NCBI RefSeq assembly: GCF_001697225.1
Contig: NZ_CP014671.1
Span: 2,976,001 to 3,040,000 of the forward strand
DNA: 64,000 nucleotides
Source of the DNA: Immundisolibacter cernigliae
GTDB lineage: Bacteria; Pseudomonadota; Gammaproteobacteria; Immundisolibacterales; Immundisolibacteraceae
Direction: 5' to 3'
Below are positions 53,377 through 63,759 of the stretch, piece after piece. The translations under genes were made by a program, and so were the position numbers. How positions within the stretch are numbered: the stretch's first letter is position 1; every line of letters begins with the position of its first letter. Below the pieces are notes generated by a model. The model was not told the DNA's origin and did not search any database. It was given only the letters and a program-made list of their open reading frames with translations.

Positions 53377-54060
53377 TTATTTCGGCGCGGCGGCGGCGAT
53401 GTCCAGCAGCTCGATCTCGAACACCAGGGTCTGGTTGGGACCGATGGCGCGGCCGGCGCCTTGGGCGCCGTACGCCAGTTCCGGCGGCAGGACGATCTTC
53501 CACTTCGAGCCCTTGGGCATCAGCACCAGCGCTTCCTGCCAGCCGGGGATGATCTGGTTGACCTGGAAGGTGGCCGGTTCGCTGCGCTTGTAGGAGCTGT
53601 CGAACTCGGTGCCGTCCGGCAACGTGCCGCGGTAGTGAACCTTGACCGTGTCGGTGGCCTTGGGCTTGGCGCCCTTGCCCTCGGTGAGGACCTGATACAG
53701 CAGGCCGGTTTCGGTTTTCTTCACGCCCTTGGTCTTGGCGTAGTCGGCCCGAAAGGCGCTACCGTCCTTGGCGTTCTTGTCGCCGGCGGCCTTGGCCTTG
53801 CCTTCCATGTCGGTGCGCAGCTTGTCGAGTGCGGCCTGCAGGGCGGCCGGTTCTGCGGCCGGCTTGGCGCCGGCCAGGGCATCCTTGAGGCCATCCGCGG
53901 CGGCCGCTGGGTCCAGCGGCAGGCCGTCGCGCTTGGCGTTGGCGCCGAACTGGTAGCCGATTGCGTAGGCGGCCTTCTGCTCGTCGGTGGTCAGGGTCGC
54001 CGCGATGGCGGCAGTGGAAAAGATGGCGGCGATGGCCACCGGCAGGGCGGTGCGAAGCAT
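53377..54060 (-). CDS. FKBP-type peptidyl-prolyl isomerase (Mip/FkpA-like)
   Basis: A 227-residue exported protein: a signal peptide (MLRTALPVAIAAIFSTAAIAA), an N-terminal dimerisation helix domain (TDEQKAAYAIGYQFG...), then the FKBP domain (about residues 120-225: VKVHYRGTLPDGTEFDSSYKR, VIPGWQEAL-like IIPGWQEAL, IPPELAYGAQGAG). It folds periplasmic or outer-membrane proteins. ATG 54060 fits the signal peptide. Confidence 0.92.
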   Translation of the reverse strand: MLRTALPVAIAAIFSTAAIAATLTTDEQKAAYAIGYQFGANAKRDGLPLDPAAAADGLKDALAGAKPAAEPAALQAALDKLRTDMEGKAKAAGDKNAKDGSAFRADYAKTKGVKKTETGLLYQVLTEGKGAKPKATDTVKVHYRGTLPDGTEFDSSYKRSEPATFQVNQIIPGWQEALVLMPKGSKWKIVLPPELAYGAQGAGRAIGPNQTLVFEIELLDIAAAAPK

Positions 54061-54202
54061 GGCGTTCTCGGGTTGCGCAGAGGGGGGAACGGCCGGTGGC
54101 CGCGAAAAGGCGCGCCATGATCCCACAACGGCCCTTGCTTGGGGCATCCGCCACCGGCTATAAACCGAGCGGCCGTTTACCCCATCACGAGGAGGGACCC
54201 TC

Positions 54203-55534
54203 ATGGCCAGCTTCACGCCTGCCGATCTGGCGGCCCTGGTCGATGCCGACCACGGCTTGCTTAGCCCGCGCATTTTCCAGGATCAGGCCATCTACCAGCA
54301 GGAGCTCGAGCGCGTGTTCACGCGCTGCTGGCTGTTCCTGGCGCACGAGAGCCAGCTCAAGAACCCGGGCGACTTTTTCGCCACCTACATGGCCGAAGAC
54401 CCGGTGCTGGTGGTGCGCCAGAAGGACGGCTCGATCAGCGCCTTCCTGAACCAATGCCGCCACCGCGGCATGCGCCTGTGCCGGGCCGACAGCGGCAACG
54501 CCAGGGCCTTCACCTGTTCGTACCACGGTTGGGCCTACGACATGGGCGGCAACCTGGTCGAGGTGCCGTTCGAGAAGGAGGCCTACGGCCAGGTGGACAA
54601 GGCGCGCTGGAGCCCGCGCCGGGTGCCGCGGGTGGAGGTCTACAAGGGACTGGTGTTCGGCTGCTGGGACGCCGACGTGCCGCCGGTGGCCGAGTACCTG
54701 GGCGACATGGCCTGGTACGTGGATCTGTTTCTGGACCGCATGCCCGGTGGCACCGAGGCCGTTGGCGGCGTGCACAAGTGGGTGATCCGCTGTAACTGGA
54801 AATTCGCCGCCGAGCAGTTCTGCTCGGACATGTACCACGCGCCGTTCAGCCATTCCTCGCCGGTGCTGGCCAGCCTGCCGCCGGACATCGACCCCGGCCA
54901 GGCAGGCTGGCCGATGAAGGGCAAGCAGTTCAGCTCGGCGCTGGGCCACGGCACCGGGTTTTTCATGGACACGCCCGAGTTCCTGTTCCCGCTGCTGGGC
55001 GAAACGGCGGCCGGTTACTACATGCAAAGCGGCGCCACCGCCGTCACCGAGCGCCTGGGCGAGCTGCGCGGCGTGCGCATGAACGGTGCCCACATGACGG
55101 TGTTCCCGACGCTGTCGTTCCTGCCCGGCATCAACACGCTGCGCGTGTGGCACCCGCGCGGTCCGGACGAGATCGAAATCTGGGCCTGGACGCTGGTCGA
55201 CAAGGCGGCGCCGGCCGAAGTGAAGGAGGCCTACCGCAAGGCCGTGCTGCGCACCTTCTCGCCGGGCGGCATCCTGGAACAGGACGACGGCGAGAACTGG
55301 ACCGAGATTCAAAAGGTCCTGCGCGGCCATGTGGCGCGCCAGCAGCCGTTCAATGCCCAGATGGGGCTGGGCATGGACCGCAGCGACGATCCTGACCTGC
55401 CCGGCCGAATCGGCTACGTGTACGGGGAACTGGCGGCGCGCGGCATGTACCGCCGCTGGGCGCAGGTGATGGGCGCGCAAAGCTGGGCGGAACTGGCCCC
55501 GCGCGGCCTGGGCGCGGTGGCAAGCCATGGATGA
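54203..55534 (+). CDS. aromatic ring-hydroxylating dioxygenase, alpha subunit (second system)
   Basis: A 443-residue subunit. Rieske ligands CRHRG (Cys85, His87) and CSYHGW (Cys105, His108). The mononuclear iron site is the canonical NWKFAAEQFCSDMYHAPFSH (Asp209, His212, His217). Closest in style to toluene/biphenyl/phenylpropionate-type alpha subunits. GAGGAGGG precedes the ATG. It overlaps the beta gene by eight bases. No ferredoxin or reductase is nearby. It differs from the 8.7-kb paralogue, whose motif is non-canonical. Confidence 0.93.
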   Translation: MASFTPADLAALVDADHGLLSPRIFQDQAIYQQELERVFTRCWLFLAHESQLKNPGDFFATYMAEDPVLVVRQKDGSISAFLNQCRHRGMRLCRADSGNARAFTCSYHGWAYDMGGNLVEVPFEKEAYGQVDKARWSPRRVPRVEVYKGLVFGCWDADVPPVAEYLGDMAWYVDLFLDRMPGGTEAVGGVHKWVIRCNWKFAAEQFCSDMYHAPFSHSSPVLASLPPDIDPGQAGWPMKGKQFSSALGHGTGFFMDTPEFLFPLLGETAAGYYMQSGATAVTERLGELRGVRMNGAHMTVFPTLSFLPGINTLRVWHPRGPDEIEIWAWTLVDKAAPAEVKEAYRKAVLRTFSPGGILEQDDGENWTEIQKVLRGHVARQQPFNAQMGLGMDRSDDPDLPGRIGYVYGELAARGMYRRWAQVMGAQSWAELAPRGLGAVASHG

Positions 55535-56063
55535 GGCCTTCCTGCCGGCGCGCGTGGTGCCGGAATTGCAGCAGCAGATCGAACAGTTCCTGTACGCCGA
55601 GGCAGCGCTGCTGGACTCACGCGAGTTCGACGTCTGGCTAACCCTGCTGGCGGATGACCTGCATTACTTCATGCCGACCCGGCGCACCACGCTGCGCCGC
55701 GAGCGCGACCTCGAATACTCGGCCGCCGACGAGGTGGCCCTGTTCGACGAGGACAAGCCCAGCATGCTGGTGCGCGTCCGGCGCCTGAACACGGGCCTGG
55801 CCTGGGCCGAGGAGCCGCCGTCGCGCACCCGGCACCTGGTCAGCAATGTCCGAATTGCGGATCAGGGCAACGGCGAGTACACCGTAAACAGCTACTTCGC
55901 CCTGCATCGCAGTCGCCTGGAGCGGGACGTGGACCTGTTCTACGGCGAGCGCATCGACCGCCTGCGGCGGGTGGACACGCCGTTTGGCTTTGTCATTGCC
56001 AAGCGCACCATTCATTTGGATCAGGCCACCGTGCTGGCGCCGAATCTTTCGATGTTTTTCTGA
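55527..56063 (+). CDS. aromatic ring-hydroxylating dioxygenase, beta subunit (second system)
   Basis: A 178-residue SnoaL-like subunit (IEQFLYAEAALLDSREFDVWLTLLADDLHYFMP, then SRTRHLVSNVRI and YGERIDRLRRV...TIHLDQATVLAPNLSMFF). It structurally complements the alpha subunit overlapped upstream. Normal length. Confidence 0.93.
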   Translation: MDEAFLPARVVPELQQQIEQFLYAEAALLDSREFDVWLTLLADDLHYFMPTRRTTLRRERDLEYSAADEVALFDEDKPSMLVRVRRLNTGLAWAEEPPSRTRHLVSNVRIADQGNGEYTVNSYFALHRSRLERDVDLFYGERIDRLRRVDTPFGFVIAKRTIHLDQATVLAPNLSMFF

Positions 56064-56141
56064 AGGCCCGCAACGGCGCACGCCGGCCGGGTGCGCCGTT
56101 CTTCTTGCCGTGGGCTGGCGGCGAGAGTTTTTGCGCCGGCC

Positions 56142-56732
56142 TTATTTCTGTTTCCAGCCGCTCGAGTCCTGGTACCACCAGCCCGGCTGGGCCTTGGCCA
56201 CCCAGCGCTGCGCGAACACGCTCTGGATCTGCCCTGCCCACTGCGGCTGGCCGTTGGCGTTGGCGATCTGCTGGTACAGGGCCAGGCGGTCGCGGTTCTC
56301 ATCGGCAACCAGCGCCTTGACGGCGTTGCGCTGCGCCAGTGGCACGCCGTTTGGATCGCGCACGGCGACCAGCCCGTCGCCGGTGAGGCCGACAGCGCCG
56401 GAGTCGAAATACGGCTTCAGCGAGCTGAAACGGGCTTCCAGCGAGGCCTTGACGCGCTGCACCTCCGGTGAGGAGATGTCGATGTCCGGCTGCGCGGCAT
56501 GTGCCGGGGAGATCACGAAATCCAGCGTCGCAAACAGGAAGCGCGACGGCAGACTCGATTGCGGCGGCACGACGCTGCCACCGGGCTTGGGCGCGCCCTG
56601 GTCCCAGACCTCATCGATGATGCGATCGGCCGCCTTCTCGGCCGCCGCGGCCGGGAAGTAGACGTTGATCGTGACGCAGGCTGTGCACAGAAACAGTGCC
56701 AGCAGGGTAGGCGCCGAAATTGCCCGTTTCAT
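56142..56732 (-). CDS. DUF1318 lipoprotein (YdbL-like)
   Basis: A 196-residue protein with a lipoprotein-like signal (FLCTAC, then VTINVYFPAAAAEKAADRIIDEVW). DUF1318 covers the mid and C-terminal part (VKASLEARFSSLKPYFDSGAVGLTGDGLVAVRDPNGVPLAQRNAV). In E. coli ydbL follows ydbH, as here. Role in the YdbH system unclear. Confidence 0.83.
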   Translation of the reverse strand: MKRAISAPTLLALFLCTACVTINVYFPAAAAEKAADRIIDEVWDQGAPKPGGSVVPPQSSLPSRFLFATLDFVISPAHAAQPDIDISSPEVQRVKASLEARFSSLKPYFDSGAVGLTGDGLVAVRDPNGVPLAQRNAVKALVADENRDRLALYQQIANANGQPQWAGQIQSVFAQRWVAKAQPGWWYQDSSGWKQK

Positions 56733-56790
56733 GAAAACCTCCGTCACCGCTTGAAAACTACTGCCGAGCGCATCGCCATGGCGATCGCAA

Positions 56791-58806
56791 CTACTGTGTC
56801 TGCGGGCCGCCGGATGCGAGCGCCGCCTCGACCTGTTGTACCAGAGTGTCCCACGACACTTCTCGCGTGTAGCCGACCACGTCAATCCTGGGCAGCAGTC
56901 GCCCCTTGACCAGGTAATAACCGGCCTGGCCATCGTGGGGCGGCGCCGGTTCGATGCCGTCCATCCGGCAGCGTCCGTCGCGCAGCACGCAGCTGATGCC
57001 CATGCGGTCGTAGGAAAAGTCCTTGAAGATGCTCAGGAAGCCGCGCGACAGCAGTCCGGTGGGTCCACCCCCGATGGCGGAAATGTTGTCGATCGCGCGC
57101 TGGGAGATTCGCCGGCGCGAGTCGTCCCCCGGCGTGGAGTGGAAACGCGCATCGAACGCCACCGGCTTCCAGTCCAGCAGCCGCAGGCCCTCGACGTCGC
57201 CATCCAGCCGCCCCGTGATGCGCCCGAAGGAAAACGTGCCGGTGAGCGTTTCAAGATCGATCCGGCGCATGTGTGCGTCCGCCGCCACCCGGGGAAGCAC
57301 TCCGAACGGTTCTATGGCCCGCAGGTTTTCCAGACGGACCGTGCCGTCGAAGACCTGTGCCTCGAGCGCGCCGTCGATGGACCAGACCTCGTTTTGCACG
57401 CGAAGGCCTGGCAACTGCCCACCCAGCGTGCCGCCGAACACCGGCCAGTCCAGCGCCCGGCACAGCGCGGCCAGATCGATCGGCTCCAGCGCTGCGCGAA
57501 AATCGGCGTCCAGCTGCGGCAGTCCGACCTTGCTCAGGGCAAGCCGCTGCACGTGCACCGCCCCTTCGAGCAGCGGCTGTCGCCACGGGGCCAGCAGTTC
57601 GAGGTCGCGGCCCTGCGCCCGGAACGACACTTTGGATGGCCCCAGCGGGATGCGGCCGATGCTCCCCGCGTGCCATTGCAGGGACGACGGTGCAGCACCG
57701 GCGGGTGCCCAGTGCACCTGTCCGTTCAGGTCATCCAGGGAGAGCCCGAGTCGGCCGGCACTGAGCGCAACCCCGGACAGCTCGGCCGTCAGCGCCGTCA
57801 GGCTGCCGCTGCGCAGCGACACACTGCCGCGCGCCGTGCCCTGGGCGGTGAGGCCATCCAGCGGCGTCCCGATTAGAAAGGGCTGGACATCGGTCGCAAA
57901 CAGGGACGCCAGGGCGGGGGCATCGAAGGCCAGTTCAGCGCTTTCCAGCCTCAACCCGGCCTTGCTGATCAGGCCCGTGGCCTCGAGCGTGCCGGCAGTG
58001 CCCTGCCGCAGGTGCAGGCCTTCGATACGCCAATGGTCCTTGGAGTCGAGCGCGACGAGCTCGGCCGTCGTGGGCAGCGCGGTGAAATCCAGAAACAGCG
58101 GTTCCGCGTACACCTGCCCGCCGCGGCCTTCTGCCCGCAAGGTCCACTGCTGCGGCCCGCTGTCCCAGCGCGCACGGGCGTGCGCGGCAAGATTCTCGGC
58201 GGCGTAGCGGCCGGAAGGTTCCTGGTAGCTCAGGGAGCCGGTGCTCATCTCCAAGGTGGCCGTGGTTGTCGCCGGGCCGAGCGTTGCGCGCAGCGTCAGG
58301 TCCACGTTGCCGGCAAACTCCCCGGGCATGGCCTGCCCGAAGGCGGCCGCCAGCTTGCGCAGGTCTTCGGCCTTCTGGCCGTGCACGCGCACCGCAACAT
58401 TCATGTCGGCGGCGGACTGCTCCAGTGTCGCGAGCAGGCCGTGGCGCGGGACTTCGAGCCGGGCACGCCAGCTCTCGGCGTTGCCGAATGCGCCTTCCAG
58501 TGTTCCCTGCAGTCGGCCCCAGCCGGGGATGGTTGCCGAAAATCTGCCGCGCTCGCAGCGCAGTTCGGTCGCCACAAACCGTGTCGAGCAATGCGCCTGC
58601 AGCTTTGTCGCGGCCACGCGTCCCGCCCACTGGACGGTCGCCACATCGAGGCGCAGCGCGGACGGGGACAGATAGGTCAGGGTGATGTTGTCGGCGCGCC
58701 AGCTCGGCCCGGCCAACGCGCCTACATCGACGGTGATTTCCTGCGCCGGCGCGCGTGGCGCAATCGCCCCGAGCCCGGCCAATGACAGAACTGCCAGCTT
58801 TTGCAC
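56791..58806 (-). CDS. YdbH-like AsmA-superfamily phospholipid-transport protein
   Basis: A 671-residue exported protein with an N-terminal signal (MQKLAVLSLAGLGAIAPRAPAQ) and a long beta-rich body. The C-terminal part (about residues 480-640: FGVLPRVAADAHMRRIDLETLTGTFSFGRITGRLDG, LLSRGFLSIFKDFSYDRMGI) matches the YdbH C-terminal region. YdbH, with TamB and YhdP, moves phospholipids between the membranes in E. coli. It is followed 58 bases later by the YdbL-like gene. Confidence 0.82.
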   Translation of the reverse strand: MQKLAVLSLAGLGAIAPRAPAQEITVDVGALAGPSWRADNITLTYLSPSALRLDVATVQWAGRVAATKLQAHCSTRFVATELRCERGRFSATIPGWGRLQGTLEGAFGNAESWRARLEVPRHGLLATLEQSAADMNVAVRVHGQKAEDLRKLAAAFGQAMPGEFAGNVDLTLRATLGPATTTATLEMSTGSLSYQEPSGRYAAENLAAHARARWDSGPQQWTLRAEGRGGQVYAEPLFLDFTALPTTAELVALDSKDHWRIEGLHLRQGTAGTLEATGLISKAGLRLESAELAFDAPALASLFATDVQPFLIGTPLDGLTAQGTARGSVSLRSGSLTALTAELSGVALSAGRLGLSLDDLNGQVHWAPAGAAPSSLQWHAGSIGRIPLGPSKVSFRAQGRDLELLAPWRQPLLEGAVHVQRLALSKVGLPQLDADFRAALEPIDLAALCRALDWPVFGGTLGGQLPGLRVQNEVWSIDGALEAQVFDGTVRLENLRAIEPFGVLPRVAADAHMRRIDLETLTGTFSFGRITGRLDGDVEGLRLLDWKPVAFDARFHSTPGDDSRRRISQRAIDNISAIGGGPTGLLSRGFLSIFKDFSYDRMGISCVLRDGRCRMDGIEPAPPHDGQAGYYLVKGRLLPRIDVVGYTREVSWDTLVQQVEAALASGGPQTQ

Positions 58807-58869
58807 GCAGGCATGGTCGCACGTTCCGAAATACTGCCGCCAGCCGGGGCCGCCAGCGTCTCGTGGCCG

Positions 58870-60299
<1,430 letters not shown>

Positions 60300-60303
<4 letters not shown>

Positions 60304-61040
60304 TCCTGCGTGTCGTCGCGCCGCGCGTGCGCAGCGGCAGCGTCATCCGTGCCGGGTGTGACGCCCAGTTCCTGCAGGGCGGCGGTGATCTTGGCCATGC
60401 GCTCCTCGATCGCCTCGATGTGATCGAGCACGGTGTCCAGCGACCGGCTGACCGGGTCCGGCAGGTCGCCGCGCAGGCCGTAGGCGGCAAAGCCGATGCG
60501 GGCGGCCGTCTCACGCCGGCGCTCGGCATCGGCCACCACGATGCGACCGGGGATGCCGACCACGGTGGCGCCGGCCGGTACATCCTTGACCACCACCGAG
60601 TTGCTGCCGACCCGCGCGCCCTGGCCCATGGTGATGGGCCCCAGGATCTTGGCGCCGGCGCCGACCACGACGTCGTTTTCGAGTGTCGGGTGACGCTTGC
60701 CCTTCTCCCAGGTGGTGCCGCCCAGGGTCACGCCGTGGTAGAGCGTGCAGTCGTCGCCGATTTCGGCCGTCTCGCCGATTACCACGCCCAGGCCGTGGTC
60801 GATGAAAAAGCGCCGTCCGATGCGCGCGCCGGGGTGGATCTCGATGCCGGTCAGAAAGCGCGAGAGGTAGGCCACCGCCCGCGCCAGCCAGCGCATTTTC
60901 AGTCCCCACAGCCAGTGCGCCAGGCGGTGCAGCCACAGGGCATGCAGGCCGGGGTAGGTGGTGAACACCTCGAAACGGTTACGCGCCGCCGGATCGCGGG
61001 CGAACACGCAGTCGATGTCTTCTCGCAGGCGGTTCAGCAT
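60300..61040 (-). CDS. cysE: serine O-acetyltransferase
   Basis: A 246-residue left-handed beta-helix enzyme ([48 protein letters not shown]) converting serine and acetyl-CoA to O-acetylserine. It is of the short EpsC/CysE type and carries a C-terminal helical tail. ATG 61040 overlaps the trmJ stop by one base (TGATG). Confidence 0.93.
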
Positions 61041-61783
61041 CAGGGGTCACTCTTGGCATCGGCGGCCGCGATGGCCCGCCCGGTGGCGGACAGAATGCCG
61101 CGCAAAATCTGGATTTCATTCTGGTCCGGCGCCGCGCGGTTGACAAGCGCACGCAGGCGGCGCATGGAGCGCTGCGGATTGTTCGGCAACAGGAAATCGA
61201 GCGCGTTCAGGGTCTGTTCAAGGTGCACGAACAGGCGCTCGACCTCGTCGCGGGTGGCCGGTGGATTGGGGGGCTCCAGCGCCACCGGGACCGCGCCGGC
61301 CTGGCGGTAGATCTCGTAGGCCAGCACCTGCACCGCGGCGGCCAGATTCAGCGACGCAAACTCCGGATTGCTGGGGATGCACACCCGCTGCTGGCACAGG
61401 TCCAGCTGCGCGTTGCTCAGGCCCGAATGCTCCGGACCGAACACCAGCGCCGCTTCGCCGTTGCCCGCGTGGGCGAGAATCTGCCCGGCGCAGGCGTGCG
61501 GGTCCAGTGGCGGCAGTTCGATGCTGCGCACACGTGCGCTGGCGCCGACCACCAGCGTGCAGTCGGCGATCGCCGCCGGCAGGCTGTCGCACACCACGGC
61601 GTCTCTGAGCACCTGATCGGCGCCAGCGGCGCGCGCGGTGGCATCCTCGTGTGGAAAGAATTTCGGCTGTACCAGGTACAGGCGGGTCAGGGCCATGTTG
61701 TGCATGGCCCGCGCCACCGCGCCGATATTGCCCGGATGGGTGGTGCCGACCAGCACGATGCGGATGTGTGAGAGGGCCGTCAT
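61040..61783 (-). CDS. trmJ: tRNA (cytidine/uridine-2'-O-)-methyltransferase TrmJ
   Basis: A 247-residue SPOUT enzyme methylating position 32 of tRNAs. [21 protein letters not shown] and [18 protein letters not shown] are the knot motifs. It is divergent from suhB, the standard gammaproteobacterial arrangement. TAAAAT lies only about 13 bases before the ATG on the minus strand, so the mRNA may be leaderless. Confidence 0.95.
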   Translation of the reverse strand: MTALSHIRIVLVGTTHPGNIGAVARAMHNMALTRLYLVQPKFFPHEDATARAAGADQVLRDAVVCDSLPAAIADCTLVVGASARVRSIELPPLDPHACAGQILAHAGNGEAALVFGPEHSGLSNAQLDLCQQRVCIPSNPEFASLNLAAAVQVLAYEIYRQAGAVPVALEPPNPPATRDEVERLFVHLEQTLNALDFLLPNNPQRSMRRLRALVNRAAPDQNEIQILRGILSATGRAIAAADAKSDP

Positions 61784-61860
61784 GGGCCGAATTTTAGCGC
61801 CCGGCGGCCAGTGGGCCTGCGGGCTCGCCCGTGGCCGGGCGGTTGGCCACCGGCGCGCGC

Positions 61861-61901
61861 TAAAATCACCGCCCAGTCGTGGCGTGAGCTTCGCGCCACG
61901 A
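61861..61901 (+). promoter_or_regulatory. suhB promoter and leader hairpin
   Basis: TAAAAT at 61861-61866 is a good -10. A perfect 8-bp hairpin TCGTGGCG-loop-CGCCACGA (61877-61884 and 61894-61901) lies in the predicted leader, about 24 bases before the suhB ATG. It may control suhB translation or RNA stability. Confidence 0.4.
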
Positions 61902-61924
61902 CGCTCTTTGCAACGAGTAGTCCC

Positions 61925-62731
61925 ATGTCGCCATTGACCACCATTGCCGTGCGCGCTGCCCGCGCTGCCGGCGATTTCCTGTTGCGCACCGGCGAGCGTT
62001 TGCACGAACTGCGGGTCGAGATGAAAGGCCCCAACGATTTCGTCAGCGAGGCCGACCGCGAGGCCGAGCGGCGCATCGTCGAGATCATCCACCGCGCCTA
62101 TCCGGACCACGCCATCCTGGGCGAGGAAGGCGGTGCCCAGGGCGAGGTCGGCAGCCACGGTGCGCGCTGGATCATCGATCCACTGGACGGCACCACCAAC
62201 TACCTGCACGACCTGCCGTGGTACTCGGTGTCGATCGCGCTCGAAATCAAGGGCCGGCTCGAGGTCGGCGTGGTCTACGATCCGGTTCGCAACGAACTGT
62301 TCGTGGCCGAGCGCGGCAAGGGAGCGCGCCTGGACGACCGGCGCCTGCGCGTCAGTCAGCACACCAAGCTGGCCGGTGCGGTCATCGGCACCGGCTTCCC
62401 GTTCAAGTCGCAGCGCCACCTGGACGCCTACACGGAATCCTTCAAGGCTGTATCGCTGGCCGGTTGCGCCATCCGCCGTGCCGGCTCGGCAGCGCTGGAT
62501 CTGGCCTACGTGGCCGCCGGCCGCTTCGATGGTTTCTGGGAGCTTGGCCTGCAGCCGTGGGACATCGCGGCCGGGGTGCTGCTGATCCAGGAAGCCGGCG
62601 GCGTAGTCACCGACATCCGCGGCGGCGATCAGTTGATGAAGACCGGTAACGTGGTCGGCGGCAACCTGCGCGTGCATCAGGCGCTGATGGACGCCGTGAA
62701 GCCGCACCTGGGGCCGGATCTGCCGGCTTGA
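61925..62731 (+). CDS. suhB: inositol-1-monophosphatase SuhB
   Basis: A 268-residue Mg-dependent phosphatase. GEEGG, DPLDGTTNY and WDIAAG metal-site motifs are present. In E. coli SuhB also serves in rRNA transcription antitermination complexes. ATG 61925 fits the family. Confidence 0.95.
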   Translation: MSPLTTIAVRAARAAGDFLLRTGERLHELRVEMKGPNDFVSEADREAERRIVEIIHRAYPDHAILGEEGGAQGEVGSHGARWIIDPLDGTTNYLHDLPWYSVSIALEIKGRLEVGVVYDPVRNELFVAERGKGARLDDRRLRVSQHTKLAGAVIGTGFPFKSQRHLDAYTESFKAVSLAGCAIRRAGSAALDLAYVAAGRFDGFWELGLQPWDIAAGVLLIQEAGGVVTDIRGGDQLMKTGNVVGGNLRVHQALMDAVKPHLGPDLPA

Positions 62732-62808
62732 ATCGCAGGCTGAAGCAAGATCTAAAGGGCTTGTATTAGCCGGCCTATTGGCAAGCCGCAGACCGGTTGC
62801 CGGGCCCT

Positions 62809-63759
62809 TCAGGGCGGCTTTGCCCGGTAAACGGAATCGCCGGGGTGGCCGGCATGCCATGCGAACCAGTATTCGGTCGCCGTCGGTACCGGCTTGCCGT
62901 CGGCGTCGCTGACCAGCGCGCGCTGGTCGGCATAGTTGAAGTCGATGTGATACGTGGCGCCGGCGAATTCGTCCGTGAACGCTGTGTCGTGGGCAGCCAG
63001 TTCCACGAACGGATAGGCCTTGTAGCGGCCCTCATGGCCCAGGACGAGCACCGGCTCCTTCGGGTGATAGCGGTCGTCGCGCGCCGCCAGCGGGAAGCGC
63101 AGCTCGCTGTTGGAGACGTAGTCGGCGTAGGGGTCGCGGCCGTAGGGGCGCTGATGGCCGGTGTCGGCGGTCAGCACTTCGGTTTTCGGGTGGCGCGTCA
63201 GCCAGTCGGCCCAGCTGGTTTCTGTCGCGTCGATGGCCGCCAGCCGCTGGCCCTTGCGCGGTCCGGCAATGGCAAGGCCCTCCAGGGGCAGCCAGAGTGA
63301 CTGGCTGGCGCGGTCGAACAGCACGGTGCCGCTGTTGTAGACCAGCCCGGAAACGCCGAAGCGGTCGGCACCCGCGGCGGAGCGGGCATCGAAGCCCGCC
63401 ACGGTGCCGCTGAGCGGGCTGTACACGAGCACAAACGGCTGCTCGCCGATGCGGTCGTTGAGCACTTCGTGCCAGACCAGCACGCTGCGCGGATAGGCGC
63501 GGGCGACGCCGCCCAGGACCACGCCGACCACACGTTCCTCGAAGCCCATGCCGACTTCGCCGGCCGGTTTGAATTTCGGATTGTTCAGGGCCGGGATGCC
63601 GTCGCGCGGCTGTCCGCCATTGGCCAGGCCGGCCCTGGGCACGGCAAGATCGGTCAGGTCGAAGCCGTTCCAGTCGTCAGCCGGGCTTTCGGCGCGCGCG
63701 ACGAGGCTTGTCGCCAGCAACACGCCCGCCACGAGCCAGCGCCCGGCCGTCACCGGCAT
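62809..63759 (-). CDS. DUF3179 domain-containing exported protein
   Basis: A 316-residue protein with a signal peptide (MPVTAGRWLVAGVLLATSLVARA). The DUF3179 domain fills the rest (GGVARAYPRSVLVWHEVLND, YSPLSGTVAGF, FGVSGLVYNSGTVLFDRASQSLW). The function is unknown. The ATG overlaps the upstream korB stop by one base. Confidence 0.87.
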   Translation of the reverse strand: MPVTAGRWLVAGVLLATSLVARAESPADDWNGFDLTDLAVPRAGLANGGQPRDGIPALNNPKFKPAGEVGMGFEERVVGVVLGGVARAYPRSVLVWHEVLNDRIGEQPFVLVYSPLSGTVAGFDARSAAGADRFGVSGLVYNSGTVLFDRASQSLWLPLEGLAIAGPRKGQRLAAIDATETSWADWLTRHPKTEVLTADTGHQRPYGRDPYADYVSNSELRFPLAARDDRYHPKEPVLVLGHEGRYKAYPFVELAAHDTAFTDEFAGATYHIDFNYADQRALVSDADGKPVPTATEYWFAWHAGHPGDSVYRAKPP

